This document shows positions 33,832 to 45,660 of a stretch of 64,000 nt of DNA, in pieces. A model generated the notes under the pieces. The model saw nothing but the letters and a program-made list of their open reading frames with translations, ran no database searches and was not told where the DNA came from. The stretch lies in assembly GCF_040939455.1 (NCBI RefSeq), contig NC_134136.1, positions 100,490,014-100,554,013 on the forward strand, written 5' to 3'. Position 1 is the first letter of the stretch, and the number at the start of each line of letters is the position of its first letter. The position numbers and the translations under genes were made by a program. Source of the stretch: Microcebus murinus (Eukaryota; Chordata; Mammalia; Primates; Cheirogaleidae).

Positions 33832-36800
33832 TAAACTTTTTTTTCTATTAGCATGGATTGCACCTTCTTTCTGTTTTTTTCCATTATAAAAAATTTGAAA
33901 AGTATTGAAAAATATAAAGCATAAAGCAAAAATATCAAAATCCAAATCTATCCATAACTGGTTTTTTGCTCTATATACTTTCAGTCATTTATTTAAACAA
34001 CTTCATAGTTTAAACTATTATAGATTATCATGAATATTATTTTATAAATCATAATTTATTACAATATTATGATATTTTCCTCATGTTATTACTTGATAAT
34101 GTAATGTAACTATTGTTCAGTATTCATCACAATGATATTCAACAATTTAATTGGTCAATCATCTACTACTATATATTTTAGCCATTTCATCAGGTGTTAA
34201 AAATTCCTGCACTCTTCATCGTCAAGGTTATATATTTGTGGATATGTCTGATGATTTTCCTAGAATAACTTCTGAAAGTTAAATAAGTGAGTTAGCCTCT
34301 GAGCATTTTTTATATGTTTTGGAAAGCAGCTTGATGGAAAGGTCATGTATATTTACTCTCCCTTAGAGACTGCTAAGGCACTTCTTAAAATTGCAAAACA
34401 AATAAATGAAAAAAATATTGTCAATGGAATTTTACTGTTATTTTAATCTGATTTCTTGTATACATTGTGAATTTACCTGTTTATTAATTTTTCTTATTTA
34501 TTTTTTATTCCTAAGTTGCTAGTTCATGTCCTTTATCAATTTTAAGAGTGCTTTATATAAATAATATTAAGATTTACTTTGGTATATAAGTTGAAAAATT
34601 TTTCTCAAAGTATCCATTTTTGCTTATGGTTATTTTTGACATAAGGATATCTTCATATAGTCACATATATACCATGTTTATTCATTTATTTACTTTTGAA
34701 CTTAAAACTTAGATCTTCCTTGACCTGGGACCAAATTAGTATTTTGCCATACATTACTCTAATTCATTTGTGTGTGCGTGTGGTTTTTAACAACATCTCT
34801 GAGTTTAATATAGTTGGGATTGATTTTGTTATATAGTTGAATATAGAGCTTCCATTTTATATTATATATCCAAAATAATAATTTATCCAAACAGTATTTA
34901 ATAAATTATTGTTCATAATCAAATAGTAAATGGTTAGATATATCTTGGTCTGTTTCTGGATTTTCTACATGTTTCAAGAATCTCTCTAACTTCAGAATCA
35001 TTTCATCAAGTTAATAAATCCTTAATGGAACAAAAATACATTTGTGATTAAAGTGAAAGAGAATTTATGTCTTTATATGAGTCTTTTTCATCTAGGAATA
35101 GATTATCTCTTTCCATTTATTCATCTCTTATATCCTTTAGTAATAATTTCTAGTTTTGACATAAAATCCCACATCATTTCCAATATTTTATTAAGATTAT
35201 TATTACTAGGGATTTTATATTTTTACTCATTGACAATAAGATCTTTTTTCCATATTTTCTAATTAGTTTATTAGTAAAGATTGCTGTTGCTAATCAGAGA
35301 AACTTACTTCTATTAGATTATACCTACAAAAGGTGGAGATGGTGTTTAATGTCAGGATTCAGAGGTATCTCAATGAACTTTGAGGCAGGGGTTTTTCCAG
35401 GAACTGAACTATGAGCAAATGCCCCTGGGATTCCTGATTCCTTCTGCATGTCTTGTTTGTTACTCTGTACCTCTCTGCTTGTTTTATTTTGTTTTTCCCT
35501 TTTGGATAGGCTTCCTCTGATTTTCTTAGAGAAAAAAAAAATGTGGTAGATGATTTGCTAGGAACAATTCATTGCTCTGGACTTTATGTTTAAAAAGTTT
35601 CTATTCTCTCAGCCTGACTTTCAAGTTCCCATGGAAATGTCACTGATTGACCCAAGTTAGATCAAAGTCTGACCCAGCACTGATCATCTTCTCATTCCAG
35701 GGTACACTAAAAAGAAAATTCACGTGGGAATTTTTCTTTTTTGGTTTGTTTTACTCACTTCCATGCAGCAGTGATCTGGAATAAGGAGAAAAGGTGAAAG
35801 TGTTTGGAAATTTGAAATAATAGTTGGCTCTCTTGTTATAAACTTGCTTATTCCTTGTATATATTTTTACCTTTTCAAAAGGCAGAATATTGTACCTTGA
35901 GGTTAATACTTTTCAGAGAAGTATCATTTCTCTGTTTATGGAGGCTGTCTGTTCAGTTTCAGAAAATGTTGAGTAAAGGAAAATAATGTCTGTCATAGTA
36001 ATTTAAAGTGATAACCGAATAAGGTACTGTTACAAGAGAACTGACTTTCAACTTAAACATCAAACAGTATGGATTCCTTGGCACCAATAAAGAACTGCAG
36101 CTTTAGATATTTATACCTGTTGTGAAATCATCTTTCACAGAATTACTACTTTCATTTTAAGAAAAAAGACAATGCGTTCAAGAGCTCTACTAGTCCCAGT
36201 GCGGGTTGCCACAGGGGGCACATCTCTCAGTAAACAGTGAGCCAATTAGCAATTCTGAGCTCCTACTCTAAGCTACCCTGGTCTCAGGGATGTAATGTCC
36301 CCTCTAGTGCCAGATCCATGGTGGGCACTCCTGCTGTCAAAGCTGTTTCAAAGCTGGCCATCTTTCTCCATGGTGATAATGATCTTTGGTATCCGACAAA
36401 CATAATCACAAAGTGACCTAACCTCTACAACTTAGAAGCAATGTAACAGATTTTGCCTTCTTATCCTCATTTGGCAGGAAGATCTGAATTCCCAGCACCT
36501 AATTACCAGCAGAATCTTTGCTTTTCAACATTTGGTTCCTAAAGTCCCTATAGGCTTGATTGTTATCTCAAGATATCTCAAAAGAAAGCCCATAAGGAGT
36601 ACAAGCTTTACTATCATGAGCCAAAGAAGATTGTAGACAACAATTCCCAAACAAAGCTATATTCCTTCAACTCTGATTACTTGGCGCTAGGTTTTGATGC
36701 TTCCTTATCTCTGTAATATCTTTCCACTGGGGAGATCAAACCGATCAGAGAGAAATTAAATCTACACTTTAGATTCTGCCTTCAAAACTAAACTGTTTAC

Positions 36801-37424
36801 TGCACATGAACAAATTAAGCCTTGTGTTTGCCCTCACTTTTGGAGAGATGATAGTCACCTTCCTGTGGTTGTTTGTAATGGGTTTTCTGGACAGATATGA
36901 AAGAATCACTGCTAACAAAATTCCTTCATCTAAAATAATATACCTGAGAGGTGAGAAGCAAATCGATTATCATTTTTCGAATGATAGAAAAGTTTCAAAA
37001 TTACTTTCTTCAGATGTTTCAGAGATTTTTCATAGTAGGACATTTTTTTGAATAACAGACTGAAATATCTAATGGTTCATAGGTTATAAATAAAATCTTC
37101 TGTGTGTCAAAGTAAATTATATTTGTTGGGGCAGGAAAAAGATAAAAATGCTGAAAAGACTACCTCTTCCTGTAATAGCAGTGGTTCCCAGCCCTCCAGA
37201 ATTTTGGAATATAAAGCAGAGTTCTTTTGATTCACATTTTATAATTTTAGGAAGTAGGCAGACTAGAAAAGAAGAAATGCTTTTATGTTTCTTAGGGGTT
37301 AATCTTCCTAACAGCATTTTGCCCAGAGACTTATTTCGATTGACCCAGAAGCTACTTCCACTTGCCCTTTTCACCACCACTGCCTGTGTCTTCTCTCTCC
37401 TTTCAGGTTCAGCCTGATTCTGAT
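33832..37424. other. No gene or clear repeat recognised
   Basis: 33880-35300 is very AT-rich. 36170-36760 is GC-richer, unlike its neighbours, and could be an old repeat or a single-copy segment. Frames up to 121 codons (for example 36806-37051, 81 codons) show no known domain. Confidence 0.55.
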
Positions 37425-37612
37425 TTTTAGGACTATAGCTCTTAACCTGGTAGTTCATATGAATCACCTGTACAGTTTCAAAATGCACAGATGTCTGGGC
37501 CAAGACACAGGAGATTCTGATTATATAGTTTTTGGATTTGAAGTTCTGTATATAAACAACAACAAGATAGCAACGAAGATGCTCTGAGGATAATTCTGAT
37601 AGGTAGCCTCAG
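37425..37612 (+). mobile_element. MER5-like hAT fragment
   Basis: TAGCTCTTAACCTGGTAGTT, ATGAATCACCTGTACAGTTT, then CAGGAGATTCTGATTATATA match the MER5A/B order. Ends are decayed. The isolated CAGTGGTTCCCAGCCCT at 37180 may be a remnant of another end. Confidence 0.6.
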
Positions 37613-38484
37613 GCCTAACCTAACAAGAAACTGGAGGGAGCAGGAGGCTCCAGCTTATCGAGTCATCCTTTCTTTCAGTAGGTTCTAATATATGTCCCCA
37701 CAAAGTTCCTGACTTGGTAATTTCTCTAAAAAATAGCTTTAAAAAGTTCACTCCAATTGGGTGAAATTCTGCCCTTAAACTAATGACCAATACTTGCAGC
37801 TCTGTTATCTACTTCTAAGATTTTATGATCCCCAAATCTGTCAATCCTGATTTCCCAATGTTGACTATTGTTTCCTCCATTGCTACCAATTAAGAAATCA
37901 GCACAGTCTTATTTGGATTCTCCAATAAAGAGTTCTTACCTGAAATACCATCCCTACATTTTTCATTTTGGTCACTCACCCCCACCCTGGGGCTTGGATT
38001 TCCCATATAAGATAATAATTGAGTCTACACTATAGAATATATCTGTCCCAATAGATATGTCTAGTTTGAGGTGGTGGCTCTTCTCATTCTGCTCTGTCTC
38101 ATTTTTTAAATCATACCACAATCAGCAATTCCTTGAATGTTTTAACATTTTCCTACCTCATCCCACAGAGGAAGAATTGATAGAAATTCATAACATGCGA
38201 GTAGAGGCCATAAAAGTCACTGAGATTTAGCATCAGGACTAGGAAGAGAGTTTGTTGACAACCAAAATATGTGATAATCTAAGAGGGTGACCCAGATACT
38301 GATCAGGGACAAACAGTGGTCAACAAGAACAGGAGAAACTTGTGTCCTGTGATGATATGATACCTGGAGTCCTTAGAATATCAGTATCAAAATGCTGGTA
38401 CCTAATCTGGTATCAGGCTGGCAGCATACAATTTCTGCTTAGCATAAAATTCCATGATTTTAGGGAGCACTAGATTTGAAAGTT

Positions 38485-38672
38485 ACCAGAGCAATGTTTT
38501 CCAAACTTTGGTGTTTGGATAGTCTAGAAAAATACAGATGCATAGGCTCTTCCTACAAGACATTTGGATTGAATAGGTGTCTGACAGGACTGAGGAATCA
38601 TATTTTTGGAGAAAGTCGCCTATGTGATTTTATAGCTGATCAATGATCATACGTTGAGGAACTCTGAACATA
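38485..38672 (+). mobile_element. MER5-like hAT fragment
   Basis: TTTTCCAAACTTTGGTGTTT at the left, ACTGAGGAATCATATTTTTG in the middle and CGTTGAGGAACTCTG at the right give the hAT short-element pattern with inverted CAAAC/GTTGAGGAAC-type ends. Strongly diverged. Confidence 0.5.
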
Positions 38673-39764
38673 TAAGGTCATAACATGTCTTAAAATTTGA
38701 AGCAGCAGGCAAACGGCAAATTGTTCCATATGTTGGGAGAGGAGAATATAAGCCTTGAAACCCAGCCAGGCCTCACAATAATCGTGCCAAATTTGTTACA
38801 AGTAATTATATAAGTGCTAAGTTTAGTCATTTAATACATATTTCATATGGTTCTTCCAAAGTAATTTTTTAGATTTTCCTCAAATCCTTTGTTATGTAAG
38901 TCCTAAGGTAAAGACTTTTACTTTAATATATTTAAAGTAGTAATACCTATACATACCTAAACCAAATGGCCTGAATTGATCATCCTGTCACTTATGATTA
39001 ATAGTTCTTAAGTAGCGCCTCCCCTTATTTGAATCTACTCAGTGCTAGTGACAACCACTATTGCATACCCAGGGGTCCAACAGAGCACATCCCTTATTTG
39101 GTGGTTGCCAGGCAAAGTAGCCTTCAGGCCTATTACTGTGCCAACAATGGAGTAAAAGTTAGAGCAAGAAAGTGTGTTACTTTAGTCCTGCAATGATGTC
39201 CATTTATATTGAAGGGGATCCTTCATTGCTGATGTACAGAAAACCCTAAATAAAATCATTTAAAAAGCAGTGAGCCCATGGTTCTTAGCTCTTCTCACTT
39301 GATGGAGTCCTTACTCCGTCCTGGCTCAGGTGATCTGCCAACTTCAGGCATAATTGCTTCCATGAGGAACAACTCAGGTGTCATGGGGTCATGTTCACTC
39401 ACATGGATCCTTTGTGCTACTTGATTGCAAGCTAAGTATTAATAGTAATATGAAACAAAGAAAATTTAAGCTAACTCTGCATCTTTGTTCTCAGCAATGT
39501 TTAAACATACACTAACAATTGTGGTCTGGCCTAGCTCAACAGACATTGCAAACTTAGACTATCAAATATGAGATAATTTAGTGATCCTACATGCAGTTTC
39601 CTTATTGTAGGTACAATTGCTTAATTGTTGTAGCTTAAAATGTCTGTTAGGGAGAAACAATGTAATATAGCTCCCTGGAGATAGTTCTTTTAAAGATATA
39701 TTGGACTGAACACTTTGCTACGCTATTAGTGATGTTTTCATTTTTAAACACGGTTTTCATCACA

Positions 39765-40060
39765 CCACTGCCATTTACAGACTCCTATGGTGGCTCTCAA
39801 TTGGCTCTCAAGATGAATTCAATTTCATGATCCTGGGTGGTAAGGTTCTCCACTTCTTGGTTCACCTTTACCTAAAAGTCCCTATTTTCCACTCTGCCAT
39901 GTTCAAAAACCTCTGTATTCCAAACCTAATTATGTTTGAGAGCTCATGTCTCAGCCTTGCCTCTGAGTTTTTATATTTGCTATTATTTCTCCTTGAAAAG
40001 CTTCCCTGGTTTCTTTTGCTATAATGATTAACACTTTCTTCACATTTATTTTCAGAAGAG
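39765..40060 (+). mobile_element. L2 LINE 3' region fragment
   Basis: TGGTGGCTCTCAATTGGCTC, GATCCTGGGTGGTAAGGTTC, AACCTCTGTATTCCAAACCT and CTCCTTGAAAAGCTTCCCTG follow the order of the L2 ORF end. The 65-codon frame at 39827-40024 is part of it and is not a gene. Confidence 0.6.
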
Positions 40061-41551
40061 AAATGGCCTTTACACCACTTTTGTAAATGTTTACACTGAT
40101 AATATCATATTCCCGTGTCATGGTGGTTCTCAGCTTCTACTATACATCCCAGACCATTTATATTAGAGTCTTTGGGGCTAGGATCCAGGTAACAGTACTC
40201 GTTAATCCTCCAATATACTGTAAATGTTGATAACAGCCTCAAATTATTTCTCAAATCTTAATGTGCTTAAGTGTTAAGGATGAAGATACTTGGGCAAGCA
40301 CTATTGTGTGGATTCATGATGGTTCCTGGTTTACCCTTGCCAGCTTTCATATTCTAAAAATCATAGACATTTAAAAATATTGTTTAAGGCCTTAATTTTC
40401 TTCATGAGAGAAACCACTTCCTTTTTCGTCACACACATTTTAACTTTATCTTCAATCACCAAGATAAGCTGAGGAGCTTCCTGAATATGATGACCTTGTG
40501 AGTTGGCCAGGACACAGTTAATGATATACTGCTTCTGTGTTGTATTATATCTATAGTGAAAATAATGCCATGTTTGGTTCTATGCAAACATATAGCATCT
40601 CTGTCATATATTTCTGAAAATTCTCTGGCTATAATGTTTGGCTAAATATGGGGGAAGTTTGAGCCATTGCATTGGTGGTACCCCAAATTTATCACTGAAT
40701 TGATAGGTTTCCTAACCCATTGATAATATGTGGCTGTCTGTTACTTTTGTGCAAGTTGGTATGAACAAGTATCCAAATATCTGGTTGAATAGGAACCTTC
40801 AACAGAACAGGGAAGGCAATGTTTTATCAGATGCTTCACCTTTTTGGAGTATACTGGTAATACTGGAAAGCACATGCTACAGCAGACAGACCCAGAGATT
40901 CTGATTTAAGAATTCACTGCACTGCTTCATGGCACCACTCTTAAACAGCTTTGCCAACAGAAGTGTGTCAGTACTTCATTTGCAGTGCCCAGTGACAACT
41001 CTAGCTGTCTGACTTATTAGAAGTAGAACACGGTGGTACCCATGAGATGACAAGCAGAGACTGAGATATTTCTGGATGTCTAGAGGAATAACAGAGAGTT
41101 TAGCAGTGACTTGAAATAAATAGCAGTTTCCAATAGTACCCAATGCCTGTGGATACGATGGTACCCAGCAACTGTAGGCATTTATATGAATACACATAAG
41201 TTAACACTTCCAGACTCTCAATTATAAAGATAAGATTTTTGCAGGCAAGTGGAGGTCCTTTATAAGTACCTAGGTAAGAGCCATAGAAATCTAGGTTTTT
41301 ACTTTTAATATGATGTCATTTGAACTCATAGTGTGCCAGAGTCTGAGGCAATTCTGGTAATAAGTTACAAAACATGTAAACTATTCAACATATTCATAGT
41401 GATCACTCATTAAATATTATATGCTTATTAACATTATGTATTAAATTGCAGATAAAATAACAATTTGACTATTGAAAACATAGATTAATTTTCAATCTTC
41501 TGCAGTTTTTAAAAATGATATATGATTTATTTATACTTTTGAATATATACT

Positions 41552-41874
41552 TTATTTTTGAGACAGAATGTCACTCTGTTGCTGGGGTTAGAGTGCCCTG
41601 GCATTAGCCAAGCTCAAAGCAACCTCAAACTCCTGGGCTCAAGCAATCCTCCTGCCTCATCCTCCTGAGTAGCTAGGACTACAGGCATGCACCACTATGG
41701 CTGGCTAATTTTTTCTATATATTTTCAGTTTTCCAGCTAATTTCCTTCTATTTTTAGTAAAGATGGGGTATCGCTCTTGCTGAGGCTGGTCTTGAACTCC
41801 TGAGCTCAAATGATCTGCCCACCTCGGCCTCCCAGAGTGCTAGGATTGTAAGCGTGAGCCACCACACCTGGCAG
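41552..41874 (-). mobile_element. Strepsirrhine-type Alu SINE, minus strand, 15-bp target-site duplication
   Basis: Reads in reverse from TTTATTTTTGAGACAGAATG to GTGAGCCACCACACCTGGC. The extra linker (TTTTCTATATATTTTC and TTTCCTTCTATTTTTAGTA) is the same diagnostic insertion as in the Alu at 3288. TTTTGAATATATACT is repeated at 41537-41551 and 41875-41889. More diverged than the first copy. Confidence 0.95.
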
Positions 41875-42071
41875 TTTTGAATATATACTCTTGATTTTAC
41901 CTCATTTACAGAAAAGCTCTGACCAGATATCTCACATAACCCTGTAATGTTTATACTTATAGTATGCTAAGTTCCATTTTAAGTCTCTAGTGTATCTGTA
42001 TCTCATTAATATTTTCTATTAATCAATGAAATGCTAAATATTTTATTGCTGTGTATGATGCCACTTTCTTA

Positions 42072-42985
42072 ATTTTTTTTTTAAATTTCAGAATATTATA
42101 GGGCTACAAACATTTTGGTTACATATATTGATTTTGTACAGTCCAAATCAGAGCTACAAGTGTGCCCATCTCCCAGAAAGTGTGCACCACACCCATTAGG
42201 TGTGAATTCACCCATCCCCTCCACCCTCCCACCTGCCCAACACCTGATGAATGTTACTTCCATATGTGCACTTAAGTGTTGATCAATTAGTACCAATTTA
42301 ATGGTGAGTACATGTGGTGCTGTTTTTCCATTCTTGTGATACTTCACTTGGAAGAATGGGCTCCAGCTCCGTCCAGGATAATACAAGTAGTATTAGTTCA
42401 CCATTGATTTTTATGGCTGAGTAGTACTCCATGGCATATATATACCACATTTTATTAATTCACTCATGTATGGATGGGCACTTAGGTTGTTTCCACATCT
42501 TTGCAATTGTGAATTGTGCTACTATAAACTTTCAAGTGCAGATGTCTTTATTATAGAATGTCTTTTTTCCCTTGAGTAAATACCCAGTAGCGGGATTGCT
42601 GGATCAAATGGTAGTTCTACTTTCAGTCCTTTGAGGTAGCTACATATTACTTTCCATAGAAGTTATACTAATTTGCAGCCCCACCAACAGTATATGAGTG
42701 TTCCTACCTCTCTGCATCCACATCAGCTCTTGTTCCTTTAGGACTTTTTGATAAAAGCCATTCTCACTGGAGTTAAGTGATAAACTCATTTTGGTTTTGA
42801 TTTGCATTTCCCTGATGATTAGAGATGTTGACCAATTTTTCATTTGTTTATTGGCTATTAGTCTGTCTTTTGAATAGTTTTTGTTCATGTCCTTTGCTCA
42901 CTTTTTAATAGGGTTGTTGGAGTTCATCTTGCTGATTTTCCTGAACTCTACATAGATTCTATTTATCAGCCCTTTTTGGATGTGT
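42072..42985 (-). mobile_element. Lemur-type L1 3' end, older subtype, minus strand
   Basis: Reversed poly(A), then GGGCTACAAACATTTTGGTT, the reversed C-rich UTR (CATCCCCTCCACCCTCCCAC) and the ORF2 C-terminus. A minus-strand frame at 42640-42888 reads [16 protein letters not shown] and ends in the damaged Cys-rich region (VGLQISITSMESNM). It ends near 42985 at the 3' end of an older L1. Both this copy and 4465-5160 carry AATTTAATGGTGAGTACATG instead of the younger TTTGCTGG form. Confidence 0.85.
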
Positions 42986-43605
42986 ACCAATGTGGTACCC
43001 TTTCACCTATATCTCCCTATTTCCATCCTTCCTTGCCCCTCGTAACCACCTTTCTATTCTCTGTTTCTATGTATTTGACTTTTTAAGATTCCACATATAA
43101 GGGAGAACATGTAGTAGTTTTCTTTCTGTGTCTCACACATTTCACTTAGCATAATGTTCTCCAGGTTAATCCATGCTGTCACAAATGGCAGGATCTTCTT
43201 CTGTTTTAGGGCTGAAGAATATTCCATTATATATATGTATATAATAGTTATATACATACCACAATTTCTTTATCCATTCATCTGTTGATGAACAGTTGGG
43301 TTGTTTACATATTTTAGCTATTATGAATAATGGCACAATGAACATGTGAGCCCAGATAATTTCCACAAGGTGCTGAGTTCATTTCATTTGGGTATATACC
43401 TAGAAGAGAGATTGCTGGGTCATATGGTAGTTCTATTTTTAATTTTTTGAGTAGCCTCCATATTGTTTTCCATCATGGTTGCACTAATTTTCATTCCTAC
43501 CAACAGTGTACAAAGTTTTACTTTTCTCCATATCCTTGCCAACACTTGTTATCTCTTATCTTTTTGACAGCTATCCTAACATGTATGAGGTGATATCTCA
43601 TTGTG

Positions 43606-44225
43606 GTTTGTTTATTTCAAAATATTAACGTGGTACAAAGGTTTTTGTTACATCAATACCTTTTATAATGATTAAGTTGGGGCTTTTAATGTGTCCATAA
43701 CCCAAATAGTGTTCATTTTACCCAATAAGTTAGTTTTTACCCCTCTCCCTCCTACTTCCCCCTTCTTGAGCTCCAATGACCTTTACATCGCTTTGTGCCC
43801 TTATGTGCCCATAGATTCGCTCACAATTAATAGGAGTACATGTGATGTTTATTTTTCTATTCCTGAGATACTTCACTTAGGATAATGGCCTCCAGTTCCA
43901 AGTTGCTGCAGAAGACATTATTTCATTCCTTTTTATGGCTGATTAGTACTCCATGGTGTATATATACATACACACACACCACATGTTTTTAACTCACTCA
44001 TAAATTGATGGGCACTTAGCTTGATTCCACATCTTTGCAATTGTGAATTGTGCTGCAAGAAACATTTCAATGCAGGTGTCTTTTTGATAAATGATGTCTT
44101 TTACTTTGAGTAGATGCCCAGTAGCGGGATTGCTGGGTTGAATGGTAAGTTTACATTTATTTCTTTGAGGAATCTTCACACTTTTTCATAGACATTGTAC
44201 TAATTTTCAGTCCCACCAGTAAAGT
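43606..44225 (-). mobile_element. L1 3' end nested in an older L1
   Basis: Starts TTTATTTCAAAATATTAACG (reversed tail), continues through TATTCCTGAGATACTTCACT and CTCCATGGTGTATATATACA to AGTCCCACCAGTAAAG. The 61-codon minus frame at 43994-44179 contains LTIQPSNPATGHL, where the ORF2p FDPAIPLLG segment is decayed, then [17 protein letters not shown]. The 3' UTR is not the C-rich lemur type. The host L1 breaks at the ORF2 site CTCATTGTGGTTT. Right end approximate. Confidence 0.75.
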
Positions 44226-45352
44226 ATAATAATAGCAATAATAACTATTCTAACAACAGGTGTGAGTTGACATCTAATTGTGTTTTTTATTTGCATTTCC
44301 CTAATAATGAGTGATTATGACCATCTTTTCCTATACCTGTTTATAATTTATGTCTTCTTTGGAGAAATGTCTATTCCAGTCCTTAGCCCATTTATTAGGG
44401 TTTTTTTTTATTTCTATTGAACTATAGAAGTTCTTGATATACTTTGGAAGTTAATCCTCTATCTGATATATGGTTTTCTTCCATTCCATAGGTTGCTTTG
44501 TCACTCTCTTAAGGTTTTCCTTTGCTGTACAGAAGCTTTTTACTTTGATGTAGTCCCGCTATGTTTGCTTTTGTTGCTTGTGCTTTTGGTGTTATATCTG
44601 TGAAATCATTGCCAAGACTAAGGTCATGAAGACTTTCCTGTTTTCTTTAAGAAGTTTTATAGTTTCAGATCTTACCTTGAAATCTTTAATCCATTTTGAG
44701 TAGAATCTTGTGTATGGGTAAGATAGGGCCCCAATTTAATTCTTTTGCATGTGGATATCTAATTTTCCCAGCACCATTTGTTGAAGAGATAATATTTTTT
44801 TCGTTGTATATTCTTGGCACCCTGTCAAAGATTAGTTGACCATATATGTGTTGTCTTATTTAAGGGCCCTCTCTTCTGCTCCATTGGTCTATATGTGTCT
44901 GTCTTTATGTCATTAATATTTTAATTACTGTAACTTTGTAATATATGCTAAAATCTAGAAGTGTGGTATCTTCAGCTTTGTTCTTCTTTTTCAACACTTT
45001 GATTGTTTGAAGGTCTTTTGTGCTTCCATATGAATTCTAGGATTGTTTTTTCTATTTCTGTAAAAAATGCCATTGGGATTTTGATGGGGATTACATAGAA
45101 TCTGTAGATTCCTTTGAGTAGCATGGACTTTAACAATATTAATTGATACTACTCATGAATATGAGATGCCTTTTGTGTTTTTAAAATTTTTTAAATTAAT
45201 TTTTCATGGTTTCAGTGTACAAGTTCCTCACTTCCTTAGTTAAGTTCATTCCTAAGTATTTTATTTTCTTTGATGCTATTGTAAATGGGATTGCTTTCTT
45301 AACTTCTTCTTCAGATAGTTTATTAGTATATAGATATAAAGCTGATTTTGTA

Positions 45353-45628
45353 TTTTTTTATTTCAGCATATAATGGGGTATAAATGTTTAGGTTACATAT
45401 GTTGCATTGCCCCCTCTTTCCCCCTGGAATCAGAGCTTCAACCATGTCCATCCCCTAGATGGTGTGCATTGCACTCATTATGTATGTACATACCCATCCC
45501 TTGCTCCCCCCTCCCATCTTCCCAATGCCTGATAAATGTTATTCCTATATATCCACTTAGGTGTTGATCAGTGAAACCAATTTGCTGGTAAGTACATGTG
45601 GTGCTTGTTTATCCATTCTTGGGATACT
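45353..45628 (-). mobile_element. Lemur-type L1 3' end, 5'-truncated, nested in an older L1
   Basis: TTTTTTTATTTCAGCATATA, then GCCCCCTCTTTCCCCCTGGA and the C-rich UTR, ending GGGATACTTC. The host L1 reads GATTTTGTATTTTTT before it and CTGCAACTTTACTAAATTCA after it, which is continuous in L1 consensus. It carries 3' UTR plus the last few ORF2 bases only. Confidence 0.9.
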
Positions 45629-45660
45629 TCCTGCAACTTTACTAAATTCATTAGAAGTGT

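Larger units (their letters stand above)
37613..41536. other. Mostly unassigned DNA around the MER5-like and L2 pieces
   Basis: Outside the hAT and L2 fragments listed separately I recognise nothing. 40125-40200 (GTGGTTCTCAGCTTCTACTA) may be another hAT scrap. No RNA gene or protein domain seen. Confidence 0.5.
42986..45660 (-). mobile_element. Old L1 (L1PB/L1MA-like), minus strand, carrying two younger L1 insertions
   Basis: 42986-43605 is the reversed 3' UTR and ORF2 C-terminus (GTACCAATGTGGTACCC, then CCACATATAAGGGAGAACAT). 44240-45352 continues through ORF2 (GGAGAAATGTCTATTCCAGT, CAGCACCATTTGTTGAAGAG, CTTTGTTCTTCTTTTTCAAC). 45629-45660 resumes with CTGCAACTTTACTAAATTCA. Insertions at 43606-44225 and 45353-45628 interrupt it. 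Minus-strand frames 43054-43257 and 43166-43366 are ORF2p scraps (CKQPNCSSTDEWIKKLWYVY). Confidence 0.85.

Noticed and set aside
36806..37051. 81-codon frame with a membrane-like N-terminus
   Set aside because: A single hydrophobic stretch in AT-rich DNA is expected by chance. No homologous family recognised.
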